Assembly (NCBI GenBank): GCA_000952975.1
Contig: LM997412.1
Location: forward strand, 434,001-498,000
Source of the DNA: Peptoniphilus sp. ING2-D1G
GTDB taxonomy: Bacteria > Bacillota > Clostridia > Tissierellales > Peptoniphilaceae
Direction of reading: 5' to 3'
DNA length: 64,000 nt
Below, one piece after another: positions 1-9,719 of the stretch; positions within the stretch are counted from its first letter, which is position 1, and the number at the start of each line of letters is the position of its first letter. The notes under the pieces are model-generated. The model made no database searches. It had not been told where the DNA came from and saw nothing but the letters and a program-made list of their open reading frames with translations. The translations under genes were made by a program, and so were the position numbers.

Positions 1-1098
1 GAGGCTCAAGAAAAAATAAGAAGATTAAAAAGAGAAAATAATTTAAAGGTTTTGGGAATTACGGGCTCCTTTGGAAAGACCTCGGTAAAATTCATATCAA
101 ACACGGTTTTATCTGAGACTTTAAGAGTTAAAAACACTCCCTCATCTTATAATACTCCCATGGGACTTTCAAAGGTCATCAATAATGAGCTGGAGGCGGA
201 TAAGGAGGTTTTTATAGCGGAGTTGGGAGCATATAAACCGGGAGAAATAAAAGAAGTTGCAGACCTTGTTCAACCCGATATCGGCATAATTACGGCCATA
301 GGTCCGACACATATGCAGATGTATAAGACTATTGAAAACATAATGAAGACGAAGTATGAATTGATTGAAGCACTACCTGAAGATGGAACCGCAATATTTA
401 ATTATGACAACGAATACGTAAAAAAGCTATCTGATAGGACTGAACTTAAAAAGATAAATTACGGAATTGAAGATATAGAGCTTTTGGATGTTTATGCGAA
501 AGATATAGAAGTAAGTACTGAAGGATCCAAGTTTGTTTTGGGCATCAAAGGACTGGGAGAAATTCAATGTGGCAGTATTTTGCTGGGAGTACACAATATC
601 TCCAATTTGCTTGCTGCAGCATCCGTCGCCTATGTACTGGGCATGAACTTGGAGGAAATTTCAACGGGCATAGGCAAAGTTGAAGCCGTTGAACATAGAC
701 TCAACCTTATAAATCCGGGAACGGGAGTGCTTGTAATAGATGATGCCTTTAATTCAAATCCCGTGGGATTCAGAGCGGCACTTGATGTGTTGAAGGATTT
801 TAAGGGTTACAGAAAATTCATCGTGACGCCGGGAATGGTGGAGCTTGGAGATATGGAAGAAGATGAAAACTACAAGGTTGGTGCGGAAATTGCGAAATCT
901 GCCGATCACGTGCTTTTAGTGGGAAAAAAGAGAACCATGCCCATATATAGAGGACTTGAAGATGCTAATTACAATATGCAAAATGTATATCAATTGAAGA
1001 ATTTAAAAGAAACGACACAATTACTTGCAAAAATGAACAGAAAGGGAGATGTAATTTTGTTTGAAAATGATCTTCCCGACAGTTACAGTGAAAATTAG
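1..1098 (+). CDS. murF: Mur ligase, MurF type (5' end outside window)
   Basis: The frame is open from base 1, so the start lies upstream and 365 residues are visible. The likely reaction is ATP-dependent addition of D-Ala-D-Ala to the UDP-MurNAc-tripeptide in the cytoplasm. A Mur-ligase P-loop (GSFGKTS) sits about 20 residues into the visible part. It is followed by the central domain (NTPMG, AELGAYKPGEI, THMQMY) and the C-terminal domain (EHRLN, DDAFNSNP). The next gene, ddl, makes the D-Ala-D-Ala substrate and starts 9 bases later behind an AGGGGGA site. The TTG at 52 lies inside the P-loop region and is not the real start. The exact Mur subfamily (MurF or a close relative) is inferred from motifs and the ddl neighbour. 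Confidence 0.85.
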   Translation, partial: EAQEKIRRLKRENNLKVLGITGSFGKTSVKFISNTVLSETLRVKNTPSSYNTPMGLSKVINNELEADKEVFIAELGAYKPGEIKEVADLVQPDIGIITAIGPTHMQMYKTIENIMKTKYELIEALPEDGTAIFNYDNEYVKKLSDRTELKKINYGIEDIELLDVYAKDIEVSTEGSKFVLGIKGLGEIQCGSILLGVHNISNLLAAASVAYVLGMNLEEISTGIGKVEAVEHRLNLINPGTGVLVIDDAFNSNPVGFRAALDVLKDFKGYRKFIVTPGMVELGDMEEDENYKVGAEIAKSADHVLLVGKKRTMPIYRGLEDANYNMQNVYQLKNLKETTQLLAKMNRKGDVILFENDLPDSYSEN

Positions 1099-1107
1099 GG
1101 GGAAAAA

Positions 1108-2286
1108 ATGGAAAATATAGCGGTTGTATTCGGCGGAAGAAGCGTCGAACATGAAGTATCAATAATAACAGGTATGCAAATTATGGAAAATATGGATAAG
1201 ACCAAGTACAATCCCATACCTGTATATGTTACAAAGGAAGGAAGATTTTTATCGGGAGAATCTTTAAAAAACATATCCACTTTTAAACACAGGGATTTTT
1301 CAGAAACTAAAGAAGTGTTTTTTAAAGGCTTTGCAAATGATAAAAATCTATATACCATAGAATCGAAAAAAGGCGGACTTTTTTCTTCAAAATCAACTTC
1401 CTTGGAAGTTTATGAAAAAATCGATGTGGTATTTCCCGCACTTCACGGAACCAACGGTGAGGACGGAACATTTCAAGGGCTGCTTGAAATGGTGAATATT
1501 CCCTATGTGGGTTGTGGAGTAATGAGCGCAGCCGTAGGTATGGATAAAATTGCGATGAAAGAAGTATTCAAAGCTCAAAATATCCCCATGACCAATTACA
1601 TTTATTTCTACAGAAATCAATGGAAGAAAAACCAAGAAAGCATATTGAATTCTGCAGAAGAAATGGGATATGATTTTTTTGTAAAACCGGCAAATTTAGG
1701 CTCATCAATAGGAATATCCAAGGCTAAAAATAGAGATGAATTGATAAAAGCCATTGATATTGCGGCGAATTATGACAGCAAGATAATAATAGAAAAGGCT
1801 GTTTTGAACCCCAGAGAAATAAATGTAGCTGTTTTGGGATACGAAGATGATTTGAGAGTATCTTTGTGTGAAGAACCCTTGGGTTGGAAAGACCTTCTAA
1901 GCTATGAAGATAAGTACATTCAAGGAGCAAAAAACGGAAAAGCGGGTATGAAGGGACAAAAGAAGAAACTCCCGGCAGACCTTGAAGAAGGAATGCAAAA
2001 ACATATTGAGAATTTAGCAATTATTTCCTTCAAAGCCATTGATGCGGCTGGAGTTGCAAGAATAGATTTTTTAGTGGATGGAGAGGAAGTATATGTAAAT
2101 GAGATAAATACTCTACCCGGCTCCATATCCTTCTATCTTTTTGAGCAAAAGGGACTCAGCTTCACACAATTGATCACAGAACTTATTGAAATAGCACATA
2201 AAAAATATAAAAACAACCTGGAAAATATAACATCCTATGACTCCGACCTTTTGAAAAAGACGAGCTATGGAGCAAAAATACAATGA
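1108..2286 (+). CDS. ddl: D-alanine--D-alanine ligase
   Basis: ATP-grasp ligase that joins two D-alanines for peptidoglycan. The N-terminal GGRSVEHEVSI, the central LHGTNGEDGT and FVKPANLGSSIG, and the C-terminal NEINTLPGSISFYLFE are all typical Ddl landmarks. At 392 residues it is somewhat longer than most Ddl proteins (about 300 to 370); the extra length is around residues 50 to 100 and at the C-terminus. It follows the MurF-like gene and overlaps rnr by 4 bases (ATGA), so the three are very probably co-transcribed. I cannot tell from sequence alone whether it also makes a depsipeptide (D-Ala-D-Lac). Confidence 0.96.
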   Translation: MENIAVVFGGRSVEHEVSIITGMQIMENMDKTKYNPIPVYVTKEGRFLSGESLKNISTFKHRDFSETKEVFFKGFANDKNLYTIESKKGGLFSSKSTSLEVYEKIDVVFPALHGTNGEDGTFQGLLEMVNIPYVGCGVMSAAVGMDKIAMKEVFKAQNIPMTNYIYFYRNQWKKNQESILNSAEEMGYDFFVKPANLGSSIGISKAKNRDELIKAIDIAANYDSKIIIEKAVLNPREINVAVLGYEDDLRVSLCEEPLGWKDLLSYEDKYIQGAKNGKAGMKGQKKKLPADLEEGMQKHIENLAIISFKAIDAAGVARIDFLVDGEEVYVNEINTLPGSISFYLFEQKGLSFTQLITELIEIAHKKYKNNLENITSYDSDLLKKTSYGAKIQ

Positions 2287-4382
2287 TAAAGGAAAAAATA
2301 ATCGAGGTGCTGGAAGGAAGAGCACCGATGAAAAAAGAAAACATCGCAAAATTATTTGAGATAAAAAACAAAGAAAAATCCGATTTTTATAAAGTTTTAA
2401 AATCATTGAAGGATGAGGGGAAACTGCATGAAATGGATTCGAAATTCTTTGTAATAGACGGTAAAAAATACAGAAGAGGGATTATTCAAGGAAACGACAA
2501 GGGTTTCGGATTTTTGCTTCAGGAAGGAGAAGATGTATTTATTCCTGAGCCAAGTATGAAGGGAGCTCTAAATCAAGACGAAGTAATAGTTAAAATTTTG
2601 GAGGAGACATCGGGTCACAGTCTTGAGGGCAAGGTCATAGACATAATAAAAAGAGCCAACGACAAGATTGTAGGAGTCTATAAATCCAGTAAAAAATTCG
2701 GATTTGTAATCCCGGACGAATCTAAGATAGCCTATGACATATACGTCGCGAAGAACGATTCCATGGGTGCAAAAGACGGTCAAAAAGTCGTGGTATTTAT
2801 AACACAGTGGCCACAAAAAGGCAAAAAACCCGAAGGTAAAATAATAAAGATATTAGGATATCAAAATGAAAAGGGCGTGGACATTTTAAGCATTGCCGCA
2901 CAACTGAACATACCTATGGATTTCAGCGAAGAGACCATCAGCAAAGCAAAAGAAATCCCTCAAGAAGTGTCACCATCAGAAATGGAGAGCAGAGTCGATC
3001 TAAGGGATAAAACCACCTTTACCATAGATGGGGCAGATTCAAAGGACTTTGACGATGCCGTATCAATTGAAATTTTAGAAAACGGCAACTATTTATTGGG
3101 AGTTCACATCGCCGATGTTTCCCATTATGTAAAGCAAAACGACCCTATAGATGAAGATGCCTACATAAGAGGAAATTCCGTTTATTTGGTGGATAAAGTA
3201 ATACCCATGTTGCCTGAAGAACTCTCCAACGAAATATGCTCTTTAAATGAAGGAGCGGACAGACTTTGTTTATCTGTAATGATGGAGATATCGCAGAATG
3301 GCAAGGCAAAATCGCATAAAATAGCAGAAACCGTAATAAGATCCTCAAAAAGATTGATTTATGATCATGTCTCCGACCTATATGAAAAAAACATCGTGGA
3401 TGAGAGCGTAAAGGGATTTGAAAAGGATTTATTGTTGATGTTTGAACTTTCAAAAAAACTCAGAAAGAACAGAATGAATCGAGGAGCCATAGACTTTGAT
3501 TTTCCGGAAAGCTATATCGAAGTAGATGAAAACGGAAGACCTACGGACATTAAAAGAGCTGAGAGAAGATCAGGAAACAAACTCATAGAGGAATTCATGC
3601 TTATTTGCAATGAAACAGTAGCAGAACAATTCTTTTGGATGGATGTTCCATTTTTATACAGAATTCATGAAAATCCAGATGAAGAAAAAATAGAAACGCT
3701 CAACAAAATAATAAGACATTTGGGATTTAAGTTACAAACACAAAACTTAAGTCCAAAGGATGTTCAAGAACTCATCGAAGATGTAAAGGGCAAAGACGAA
3801 GAACTTTTTGTGTCCACTCTTGTGCTTAGAAGCTTAAAAAAAGCGAGATATTCGGAATTTAACGAAATACATTTCGGGTTATCGTCAAAATACTATACTC
3901 ATTTCACCGCTCCCATAAGAAGATATTCAGACCTTACAATTCACAGAATTATTAAGGAGTCCATAAATAACAATTTAAGCGCCAAGAGGATTAATTATTA
4001 TGAAAGAATTTTGCCTGAAATTGCCAAGCAGACATCAAGGACTGAAAAAATCTCTCAAGAAGCGGAAAGACGCGTTGAAGATGTTAAATTTGCCGAGTAT
4101 ATGCAAGGTAAAATAGGAGAAGAATTCGACGGAATAATATCTTCAATAACAAGTTTCGGAATATTTGTACAACTTAAAAATACCATCGAAGGATTGGCAT
4201 CCTATACATCCATGGATGAATATTACGAATTCAATGAAGATCAAATAATTGCGGTGAGCAGAGATTCAAATAAAGTTTACAGAATTGGAGATAAGGTGCT
4301 AATAAGAGTTGTCGGAGCTGACAATATCAAAGGCACAATAGATTTTGAGTTATTGGGTGATATAAGTGAGCAAGAAGAGTGA
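2283..4382 (+). CDS. rnr: Ribonuclease R
   Basis: 3'-to-5' exoribonuclease that degrades structured RNA. At 699 residues it has the family layout: a winged-helix N-terminus, two cold-shock-like OB folds (about 60 to 220), the RNB catalytic domain with the metal-binding [12 protein letters not shown] segment, and a C-terminal S1 domain beginning near [18 protein letters not shown]. It overlaps ddl by 4 bases and smpB by 17 bases. RNase R and SmpB cooperate in trans-translation and decay of non-stop mRNA, so the rnr-smpB arrangement is functionally sensible and common in Firmicutes. The ssrA (tmRNA) gene is not visible in the following intergenic region. Confidence 0.97.
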   Translation: MIKEKIIEVLEGRAPMKKENIAKLFEIKNKEKSDFYKVLKSLKDEGKLHEMDSKFFVIDGKKYRRGIIQGNDKGFGFLLQEGEDVFIPEPSMKGALNQDEVIVKILEETSGHSLEGKVIDIIKRANDKIVGVYKSSKKFGFVIPDESKIAYDIYVAKNDSMGAKDGQKVVVFITQWPQKGKKPEGKIIKILGYQNEKGVDILSIAAQLNIPMDFSEETISKAKEIPQEVSPSEMESRVDLRDKTTFTIDGADSKDFDDAVSIEILENGNYLLGVHIADVSHYVKQNDPIDEDAYIRGNSVYLVDKVIPMLPEELSNEICSLNEGADRLCLSVMMEISQNGKAKSHKIAETVIRSSKRLIYDHVSDLYEKNIVDESVKGFEKDLLLMFELSKKLRKNRMNRGAIDFDFPESYIEVDENGRPTDIKRAERRSGNKLIEEFMLICNETVAEQFFWMDVPFLYRIHENPDEEKIETLNKIIRHLGFKLQTQNLSPKDVQELIEDVKGKDEELFVSTLVLRSLKKARYSEFNEIHFGLSSKYYTHFTAPIRRYSDLTIHRIIKESINNNLSAKRINYYERILPEIAKQTSRTEKISQEAERRVEDVKFAEYMQGKIGEEFDGIISSITSFGIFVQLKNTIEGLASYTSMDEYYEFNEDQIIAVSRDSNKVYRIGDKVLIRVVGADNIKGTIDFELLGDISEQEE

Positions 4383-4830
4383 AACAGCTCTTGCTACCAA
4401 CAGAAAAGCAAGACACGATTATTTTATTGAAAGCACAATTGAAGCGGGAATTGAATTAAAGGGCACTGAAGTCAAATCCCTAAGGCAGGGAAAGGCGAAC
4501 TTAAAGGATGCCTATGCTGAAATAAAAAACGGAGAGATATTCATAGAAAACATGCATATATCTCCCTATGAGCAAGGCAACATATTTAACTCAGACCCTT
4601 TGAGAAGGAGAAAACTGCTTCTGCACAAGGCTGAAATAAGAAAATTAAACAAAGAAATAACCCTTAAGGGATATACACTTATACCCCTTAAGCTTTATCT
4701 AAATAGAGGAAGAGTAAAAGTGGAGCTTGCCGTTGCCAGAGGTAAAAAGCTCTATGATAAAAGAGATACCATGGCAAAAAAATATGCACAACGAAGAATA
4801 GAACAAGCGATGAAAGAAAAATATACTTGA
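4366..4830 (+). CDS. smpB: SsrA-binding protein SmpB
   Basis: Small basic protein that binds tmRNA and brings it to stalled ribosomes. The 154 residues carry family landmarks: [12 protein letters not shown] near the N-terminus, [33 protein letters not shown], and a lysine/arginine-rich tail ([16 protein letters not shown]). Translation starts at a GTG inside the rnr 3' end, with a 17-base overlap that suggests translational coupling. It is the last gene of the unit. Confidence 0.97.
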   Translation: MSKKSETALATNRKARHDYFIESTIEAGIELKGTEVKSLRQGKANLKDAYAEIKNGEIFIENMHISPYEQGNIFNSDPLRRRKLLLHKAEIRKLNKEITLKGYTLIPLKLYLNRGRVKVELAVARGKKLYDKRDTMAKKYAQRRIEQAMKEKYT

Positions 4831-4887
4831 TAATAAAAAATTATATATATTTGCAAATTAATATCTGCTTTTAATAAAATAGAAAAA

Positions 4888-4915
4888 TTGACAAAATTTT
4901 TCTTTGTGCTATTAT
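4888..4915 (+). promoter_or_regulatory. Promoter of the riboflavin operon
   Basis: A consensus -35 TTGACA (4888-4893) and a -10 TATTAT (4910-4915), 16 bases apart, lie about 25 bases upstream of the FMN aptamer, so the aptamer would be at the 5' end of the transcript. Called by pattern only. Confidence 0.7.
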
Positions 4916-4936
4916 TATTTCATAAGTTAATAATAT

Positions 4937-5042
4937 TATCTTCAGGGCGGGGCGCAATTCCCCACCGGCGGTAAAGTCCGCGAGCGAAAGCTGAATTGGT
5001 GAAATTCCAATACCGACAGTATAGTCTGGATGAAAGAAGAGA
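4937..5042 (+). promoter_or_regulatory. FMN riboswitch (RFN element) of ribD operon
   Basis: The conserved RFN sequence is present: the closing stem TCTTC (4939-4943) with GAAGA (5036-5040), GGGCGGGG, CCCCACCGGCGGTAAAGTCC, CCGACAGTATAGTCTGGATG. Known elements of this class bind FMN and turn off riboflavin genes. The terminator hairpin at 5064-5089 directly follows, so control is most likely by transcription attenuation. Confidence 0.97.
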
Positions 5043-5063
5043 GAGATTTTTTTGTGTGTTTTT

Positions 5064-5089
5064 AGAGCCCTGTTTTGGGCTCTTTTTTT
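5064..5089 (+). terminator. Riboswitch-controlled attenuator
   Basis: GAGCCC (5065-5070) pairs with GGGCTC (5077-5082) around a TGTTTT loop and runs into a T tract. It lies between the FMN aptamer and the ribD start and is the expected expression platform: formed when FMN is bound, disrupted otherwise. Confidence 0.9.
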
Positions 5090-5101
5090 ATAGGTGATTA
5101 T

Positions 5102-6232
5102 ATGGATTTTGATTTTAATAGCAACTTTTATTTTGATGATACTTTTTATATGAAGCGTGCAATTGATCTTGCTAAAAAGGGAATTGGGAACACTAAAACA
5201 AATCCTTTAGTAGGTTGTGTAATTGTAAAGAATGACGAGATTATAGGGGAAGGTTATCATAGGCGATTTGGAGAAAATCACGCGGAGATAAATGCGATTT
5301 TAAACGCCAAAGAAAGAGGATATGGATTAGAAGGTGCCACACTTTATGTAAATCTTGAACCCTGCTCACATTTCGGCAAGACCCCTCCCTGTGCAAATAG
5401 AATTGTAAAAGAAAAAATAAAAAGAGTTGTAATAGGAACTCTTGATCCCTTTCCTAAAGTTGCGGGTCGTGGTGTTGAAATTTTTGAAAAAAACAATATT
5501 TCGGTAACTGAGGGAATTTTAGAAAATGAATGTCTTTTATTAAACGAAAGATTTTTTATATATATTAAAAAAAATAGACCCTATGTAGTTTTAAAATCAG
5601 CAATGACGATAGATGGGAAAATTGCTACCTCAACCGGTCAGTCTAAATGGATTACATCAGAATATTCAAGAAGATTTTCCCATGAACTTCGTGGAAAATC
5701 AGATGCGGTTATGGTTGGCATTAACACCGTGCTATCAGACAATTCAACACTTAATGTAAGATATGGCGAATATAAAAATAATCCCATTAGAATAATTGTG
5801 GATTCAAAACTTAGGATTTCGGAAAATGCAAATGCTTTAAAAGATGATTTAGATTCTATTTCAATAATTGCAACCACAAAAGATTATGACAAAGCAAATT
5901 ATGAAAGATTGAAAAATAAAAAAAATGTTGAAATTTTAATTTGTGAAGATAAAAATGGGCAAGTTGACTTAAAAGATGCAATGCAGAGATTAAAAAAATT
6001 CGATATTTCTTCAATATTGCTTGAAGGAGGAGCAACTTTAAATGCTTCAATGCTTAAAGAAAACATGGTAGATAAATTTTATTTCTTTATAGCTCCAATG
6101 ATTATCGGTTCAACGGGACTTTCCGCCATTGGAGATTTAAAATTGGAAAAATTATCTGATTCCATAAAAATCAGTGATATAAAAGTTGAAACACTATTTG
6201 GTGATATTTTAGTAACCGGGAGATGTGATTAA
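5102..6232 (+). CDS. ribD: Riboflavin biosynthesis deaminase/reductase RibD
   Basis: Bifunctional enzyme of 376 residues doing the second and third steps of riboflavin synthesis from GTP: pyrimidine deamination, then side-chain reduction with NADPH. The N-terminal deaminase has the zinc signature HAE (GENHAEINAI) and PCSHFGKTPPC. The reductase half begins around YVVLKSAMTIDGKIA. I place the start at ATG 5102, behind AGGTGAT (5092-5098); an upstream TTG at 5075 lies inside the attenuator hairpin and is unlikely. A second ATG at 5150 matches where many RibD proteins start, so the first 16 residues may be an extension. Overlaps ribE by 8 bases. Confidence 0.96.
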   Translation: MDFDFNSNFYFDDTFYMKRAIDLAKKGIGNTKTNPLVGCVIVKNDEIIGEGYHRRFGENHAEINAILNAKERGYGLEGATLYVNLEPCSHFGKTPPCANRIVKEKIKRVVIGTLDPFPKVAGRGVEIFEKNNISVTEGILENECLLLNERFFIYIKKNRPYVVLKSAMTIDGKIATSTGQSKWITSEYSRRFSHELRGKSDAVMVGINTVLSDNSTLNVRYGEYKNNPIRIIVDSKLRISENANALKDDLDSISIIATTKDYDKANYERLKNKKNVEILICEDKNGQVDLKDAMQRLKKFDISSILLEGGATLNASMLKENMVDKFYFFIAPMIIGSTGLSAIGDLKLEKLSDSIKISDIKVETLFGDILVTGRCD

Positions 6233-6872
6233 AATTTTCACAGGAATTATAGAAGAAATCGGAATTTTAAATTCAATTAAAAAAGAAAATGATTTATATA
6301 CATTAGAAGTTTCTGCAGAAAAAGTTTTAGCCGGCACTAAACACGGTGATTCAATTGCTACAAATGGAGTGTGTCTCACAGTTACAGAAATCGGAAAAGA
6401 TTTTTATAGAGCTGAAGTAATGATTGAAACAATTAATTCAACTAATTTTAAAAATCTTAAAAAAGATGAAAAACTAAACTTGGAAAGAGCTCTTTCTTTT
6501 TCCAAAAGGCTTGGTGGGCATATAGTTCAAGGTCATGTAGACGGTGTCGGAGAAATCACAAATATTATAAATAAGAATCGCGAAATTGTGTATAGAATAA
6601 AATTTGAAGGGAATAATTTTAAATACATTGTGGAAAAAGGTTCAATCGCCTTAGATGGCATCAGTCTTACCGTATCGAAGGTCGAAACTAATTCATTTGA
6701 AGTTTCAATTATCCCGACAACAATTTCTGAAACTACTCTTTCAAATAAAAAGGTGGGAGAAAAGATAAATATAGAAACGGACATAATCGGAAGATATGTC
6801 TACAATTTTTTAAAATTTGAAGATAAAAAAGAATCCATAACTCTTGATTTTCTAAGAAAAAATGGATTTTGA
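6225..6872 (+). CDS. ribE: Riboflavin synthase, alpha chain
   Basis: Converts two 6,7-dimethyl-8-ribityllumazine molecules to riboflavin and the pyrimidine precursor. The 215 residues hold the two tandem lumazine-binding repeats of the family; FTGIIEEIG opens the first, and the [13 protein letters not shown] segment opens the second. GTG at 6225 is the start, overlapping the ribD stop by 8 bases. It is the second gene of the FMN-regulated operon. Confidence 0.96.
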   Translation: MIKIFTGIIEEIGILNSIKKENDLYTLEVSAEKVLAGTKHGDSIATNGVCLTVTEIGKDFYRAEVMIETINSTNFKNLKKDEKLNLERALSFSKRLGGHIVQGHVDGVGEITNIINKNREIVYRIKFEGNNFKYIVEKGSIALDGISLTVSKVETNSFEVSIIPTTISETTLSNKKVGEKINIETDIIGRYVYNFLKFEDKKESITLDFLRKNGF

Positions 6873-6883
6873 AAGGAGAAAAT

Positions 6884-8098
6884 ATGAAAGTCAATACTAT
6901 TGAAGAAGTTGTAGAATCCTTAAAAAAAGGCGAAATCATAATAGTTACAGATGAGCCTGACAGAGAAAATGAAGGCGATATGATTCAGGCTGCGGAGTTT
7001 GTAACCGGCGAAAGCATAAATACAATGGCATCTCTTGCAAAGGGACTGATTTGCATGCCCATATCAAAGAACTATGCAGAAAAATTAAAATTTAATCAAA
7101 TGGTTGCAGAAAACACCGACAATCATGAAACAGCCTTTACAGTTTCGGTTGACCATGTGGAAACCACCACCGGAATTTCAGCCTATGAAAGAGCCTTGAC
7201 TGCAAGAAAAATGACTGAAGAAGATGCTAAACCGGAGGATTTCAGAAGACCGGGTCATATGTTCCCGCTTGTTGCCAAAAAAGACGGAATATTCGTAAGA
7301 CGTGGACACACCGAAGCAACTGTTGATTTGCTTAAAATTGCAAAACTTAAAGAAGTTGGACTTTGTTGTGAAATCATGCAGGGTGACGGACACATGATGC
7401 GCGGTGAAGATTTATTCAAACTTGCGGAAAAACTGAATATGAAAATAACTACAACTGAAGAACTTTTATTATATAGAAAAAGACATGAAAAAATTGCAGA
7501 AAAAGTTGCAGAAGCAAAACTTCCCACAAAATATGGTGAATTTAAAGCCAATGTATACATCGATAGGGTTACAGGAGAACATCACATCGCCCTTGTAAAA
7601 GGTGAAATTGGCGACGGTATGAATGTTCTTACAAGAGTTCACTCCGAATGCTTAACCGGAGATTGCTTTGGATCTTCACGTTGCGATTGTGGAAGCCAAC
7701 TTCATCTTGCTATGAAACAAATCGATGAAGAAGGCAGAGGAATTTTACTTTACATGCGCCAAGAAGGACGCGGCATCGGGCTTGTCAATAAAATTCGTGC
7801 CTATGCATTACAAGACCGAGGGATGGATACAGTTGAAGCCAATATCGCCTTAGGTTTTCCTGAAGATGCAAGAGATTATTCAACAGGAGCACAAATTTTA
7901 CAGGATTTAGGAGTAAAGGAACTTAGACTTCTTACAAATAATCCGGACAAAGTTTATTCACTTCAAGAATTTGGCATGAAAATAAAAGAGAGAGTTCCAA
8001 TAGAAATTCATTCTACAAAATACGATGAATTTTATTTAAGAACTAAAGCGGAAAAAATGAATCATATATTATCGGAATTTGGAAACAAAGTAAAATAA
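6884..8098 (+). CDS. ribBA: DHBP synthase / GTP cyclohydrolase II fusion
   Basis: Bifunctional enzyme of 404 residues feeding both branches of riboflavin synthesis. The N-terminal half (about 1-200) is 3,4-dihydroxy-2-butanone 4-phosphate synthase ([23 protein letters not shown]). The C-terminal half is GTP cyclohydrolase II, with zinc cysteines in [15 protein letters not shown] and the RQEGRGIGL motif. ATG 6884 is chosen because AAAGGAGA (6872-6879) lies at the right distance; a TTG at 6869 overlaps ribE and lacks a site. Third gene of the operon. Confidence 0.97.
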   Translation: MKVNTIEEVVESLKKGEIIIVTDEPDRENEGDMIQAAEFVTGESINTMASLAKGLICMPISKNYAEKLKFNQMVAENTDNHETAFTVSVDHVETTTGISAYERALTARKMTEEDAKPEDFRRPGHMFPLVAKKDGIFVRRGHTEATVDLLKIAKLKEVGLCCEIMQGDGHMMRGEDLFKLAEKLNMKITTTEELLLYRKRHEKIAEKVAEAKLPTKYGEFKANVYIDRVTGEHHIALVKGEIGDGMNVLTRVHSECLTGDCFGSSRCDCGSQLHLAMKQIDEEGRGILLYMRQEGRGIGLVNKIRAYALQDRGMDTVEANIALGFPEDARDYSTGAQILQDLGVKELRLLTNNPDKVYSLQEFGMKIKERVPIEIHSTKYDEFYLRTKAEKMNHILSEFGNKVK

Positions 8099-8110
8099 TG
8101 GAGGAATATA

Positions 8111-8578
8111 ATGAAAGTTTACAGTGCAAATTTACAATCAAAAGGGAAAAAATACGCAATAGTACTTGCGAGATTTAACGAATTTATAGTTTCAAAATTA
8201 TTAGAAGGAGCCTTGGACGGATTAAAAAGACATGGAGTTGAAGAAGACGAAATCGAAGTTATATGGGTTCCCGGTTCTTTTGAAATTCCACTAACAGCAA
8301 AATCTCTTGCTCTTACAAAAAGATACGATGCAGTTATTACACTTGGAGCGGTAATTAGAGGTACAACAACTCACTATGAGCTGGTTTCATCTGAAGTGGC
8401 GAAGGGAGTTGCGCAATCTTCACTTGAAACCGGAGTGCCCATAATATTTGGAGTAATTACTACGGAAAATATTGAACAAGCAATAGAAAGAGCAGGTTCT
8501 AAGGCCGGGAATAAAGGCTTTGATGCAGCGACGACCGCAATTGAGATGGCAAATCTGATAGGAGAAATTCGTGGCTGA
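8111..8578 (+). CDS. ribH: 6,7-dimethyl-8-ribityllumazine synthase
   Basis: Condenses the ribityl-pyrimidine with DHBP to form the lumazine substrate of RibE; the family assembles into pentamers or 60-mers. At 155 residues it has normal length and the expected motifs: [61 protein letters not shown] site (8100-8104) precedes ATG 8111. The 3' end overlaps the next gene, a HAD phosphatase, by 8 bases. Confidence 0.97.
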   Translation: MKVYSANLQSKGKKYAIVLARFNEFIVSKLLEGALDGLKRHGVEEDEIEVIWVPGSFEIPLTAKSLALTKRYDAVITLGAVIRGTTTHYELVSSEVAKGVAQSSLETGVPIIFGVITTENIEQAIERAGSKAGNKGFDAATTAIEMANLIGEIRG

Positions 8579-9218
8579 AATAAAAAGTATCGTATTTGAT
8601 TTTGATGGAACACTACATGACACAATGAAAATATATTATCCTGCCTTTACATCAGGTATTGAAATTTTAAGAGAGTGTGGATATGCAAAGAATTTCGAAG
8701 CAAATGAAGAAAATATAAAAAAATTCTTGGGAGAAAAACCCGACTACGCCTATAATTTAATAGCTAAAGATGCTCCAAGTGATTTAGTGGAGAAAGTAAT
8801 GCATCATGTCGGCACTACCATGGAACACAATATGGAAACAGTTGGAGAACTTTATCCTCATACAGAAGAAGTTTTAGAAAAATTATATGGAGATTATGAT
8901 TTATATATATTGTCAAATTGCAGAATAAGATATTTGGAAAAAGCATTGGATATCTATGAAATAAGAAAATATTTTAAAGATTACTTTACAGGAGAAGCTT
9001 TTAAATATATCCCGAAAGAAGATATTTTAAGACAAGAGCGTAAAAATATGAAGCAAGAAATCTTATTTGTCGGTGACAGATATCACGACATTAGAGCCGC
9101 AGTAAATAATGAAATACCATCAGTATTTGTAAAATATGGATTTGGACCTGAGAGTGAAGGAAGAGAAGCAAATTATAAAATCGATTTGCTTGAAGAATTG
9201 ATAGACATATTGCTTTAG
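8571..9218 (+). CDS. HAD-family phosphatase in the riboflavin operon
   Basis: The 215-residue protein has all four HAD motifs: DFDGTLHDT (nucleophile Asp), ILSN, the Lys in FKYIPKED, and [10 protein letters not shown]. The cap resembles the phosphoglycolate phosphatase group. It starts at GTG 8571 inside ribH, with GGAGAAA (8561-8567) upstream, so its translation is coupled to ribH and under the FMN riboswitch. The riboflavin route needs a phosphatase between RibD and RibH, and in other bacteria HAD enzymes do this (YigB and YbjI in E. coli; YcsE, YitU and YwtE in B. subtilis). That role is an inference from position; substrate cannot be read from sequence. Confidence 0.88.
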   Translation: MAEIKSIVFDFDGTLHDTMKIYYPAFTSGIEILRECGYAKNFEANEENIKKFLGEKPDYAYNLIAKDAPSDLVEKVMHHVGTTMEHNMETVGELYPHTEEVLEKLYGDYDLYILSNCRIRYLEKALDIYEIRKYFKDYFTGEAFKYIPKEDILRQERKNMKQEILFVGDRYHDIRAAVNNEIPSVFVKYGFGPESEGREANYKIDLLEELIDILL

Positions 9219-9289
9219 TTTTTTTGAGAGTCTGTTTCCAAAAATAACTGTTAGAAATAGAAAAATTCATAAATATTTGTAAATTAATA

Positions 9290-9354
9290 TTGACAATACA
9301 TGATATTAACAGTATAATAAATTATTTGATTTTTGTGGATAACTGTTGTATAAT
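9290..9354 (+). promoter_or_regulatory. Two tandem promoters of veg
   Basis: Upstream: a perfect TTGACA (9290-9295), 17-base spacer, TATAAT (9313-9318). Downstream: TTGATT (9326-9331), 17-base spacer, TATAAT (9349-9354). Both point at veg. In B. subtilis veg is known for one of the strongest vegetative promoters, so the match fits. Confidence 0.85.
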
Positions 9355-9393
9355 ATATACATAACTGTTCATGTTTATGAGAGGGTGATATCC

Positions 9394-9660
9394 ATGGATC
9401 AAATGGCGTTGATCAAAAACGAGTTGGAAGAGAATTTAGGAAAGAGAGTTATAGTAAAGGCGAATAAAGGCAGAAAAAAATACGTCACTAAAAAGGGTAT
9501 ATTGAAATCAGTATATCCAAGTATCTTTTCAGTAGATGTTAAAAACGGAGACAAACTTACAACTTCTACCTACACCTATTCAGACGTTTTGACTCATACA
9601 GTGAAGATTACCATACTGGACGATGGAATTGAATTTAAAGATGCAAAAAAATATTCATAA
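9394..9660 (+). CDS. veg: Veg-family protein
   Basis: A small protein of 88 residues matching the Veg family of Firmicutes: GKRVIVKANKGRKK, ILKSVYPSIFSV, YSDVLT. In B. subtilis Veg stimulates biofilm matrix genes and is very strongly expressed; its biochemical role is unsettled. ATG 9394 is preceded by GAGGGTGAT. An upstream in-frame TTG at 9346 overlaps the second promoter and can be dismissed. It is a single-gene unit with tandem promoters upstream and a terminator at 9676. Confidence 0.93.
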   Translation: MDQMALIKNELEENLGKRVIVKANKGRKKYVTKKGILKSVYPSIFSVDVKNGDKLTTSTYTYSDVLTHTVKITILDDGIEFKDAKKYS

Positions 9661-9675
9661 TTGTTAAAGATTATC

Positions 9676-9703
9676 AGAGGGCATTTTAGTCCTCTTTTTT
9701 TCT
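9676..9703 (+). terminator. Terminator after veg
   Basis: AGAGG (9676-9680) pairs with CCTCT (9691-9695) around a 10-base loop, followed by a T tract. The stem is short, so some read-through into the next gene is possible. Confidence 0.7.
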
Positions 9704-9719
9704 TTATCAGGGGGAATTT

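Noticed and set aside
4831..4936. tmRNA gene (ssrA) after smpB
   Set aside because: Looked for because ssrA often follows smpB; no tRNA-like ends or tag sequence are present in the 100-base gap.
9346..9393. N-terminal extension of Veg
   Set aside because: The TTG at 9346 overlaps the second -10 element; the family starts at the MDQMAL ATG at 9394.
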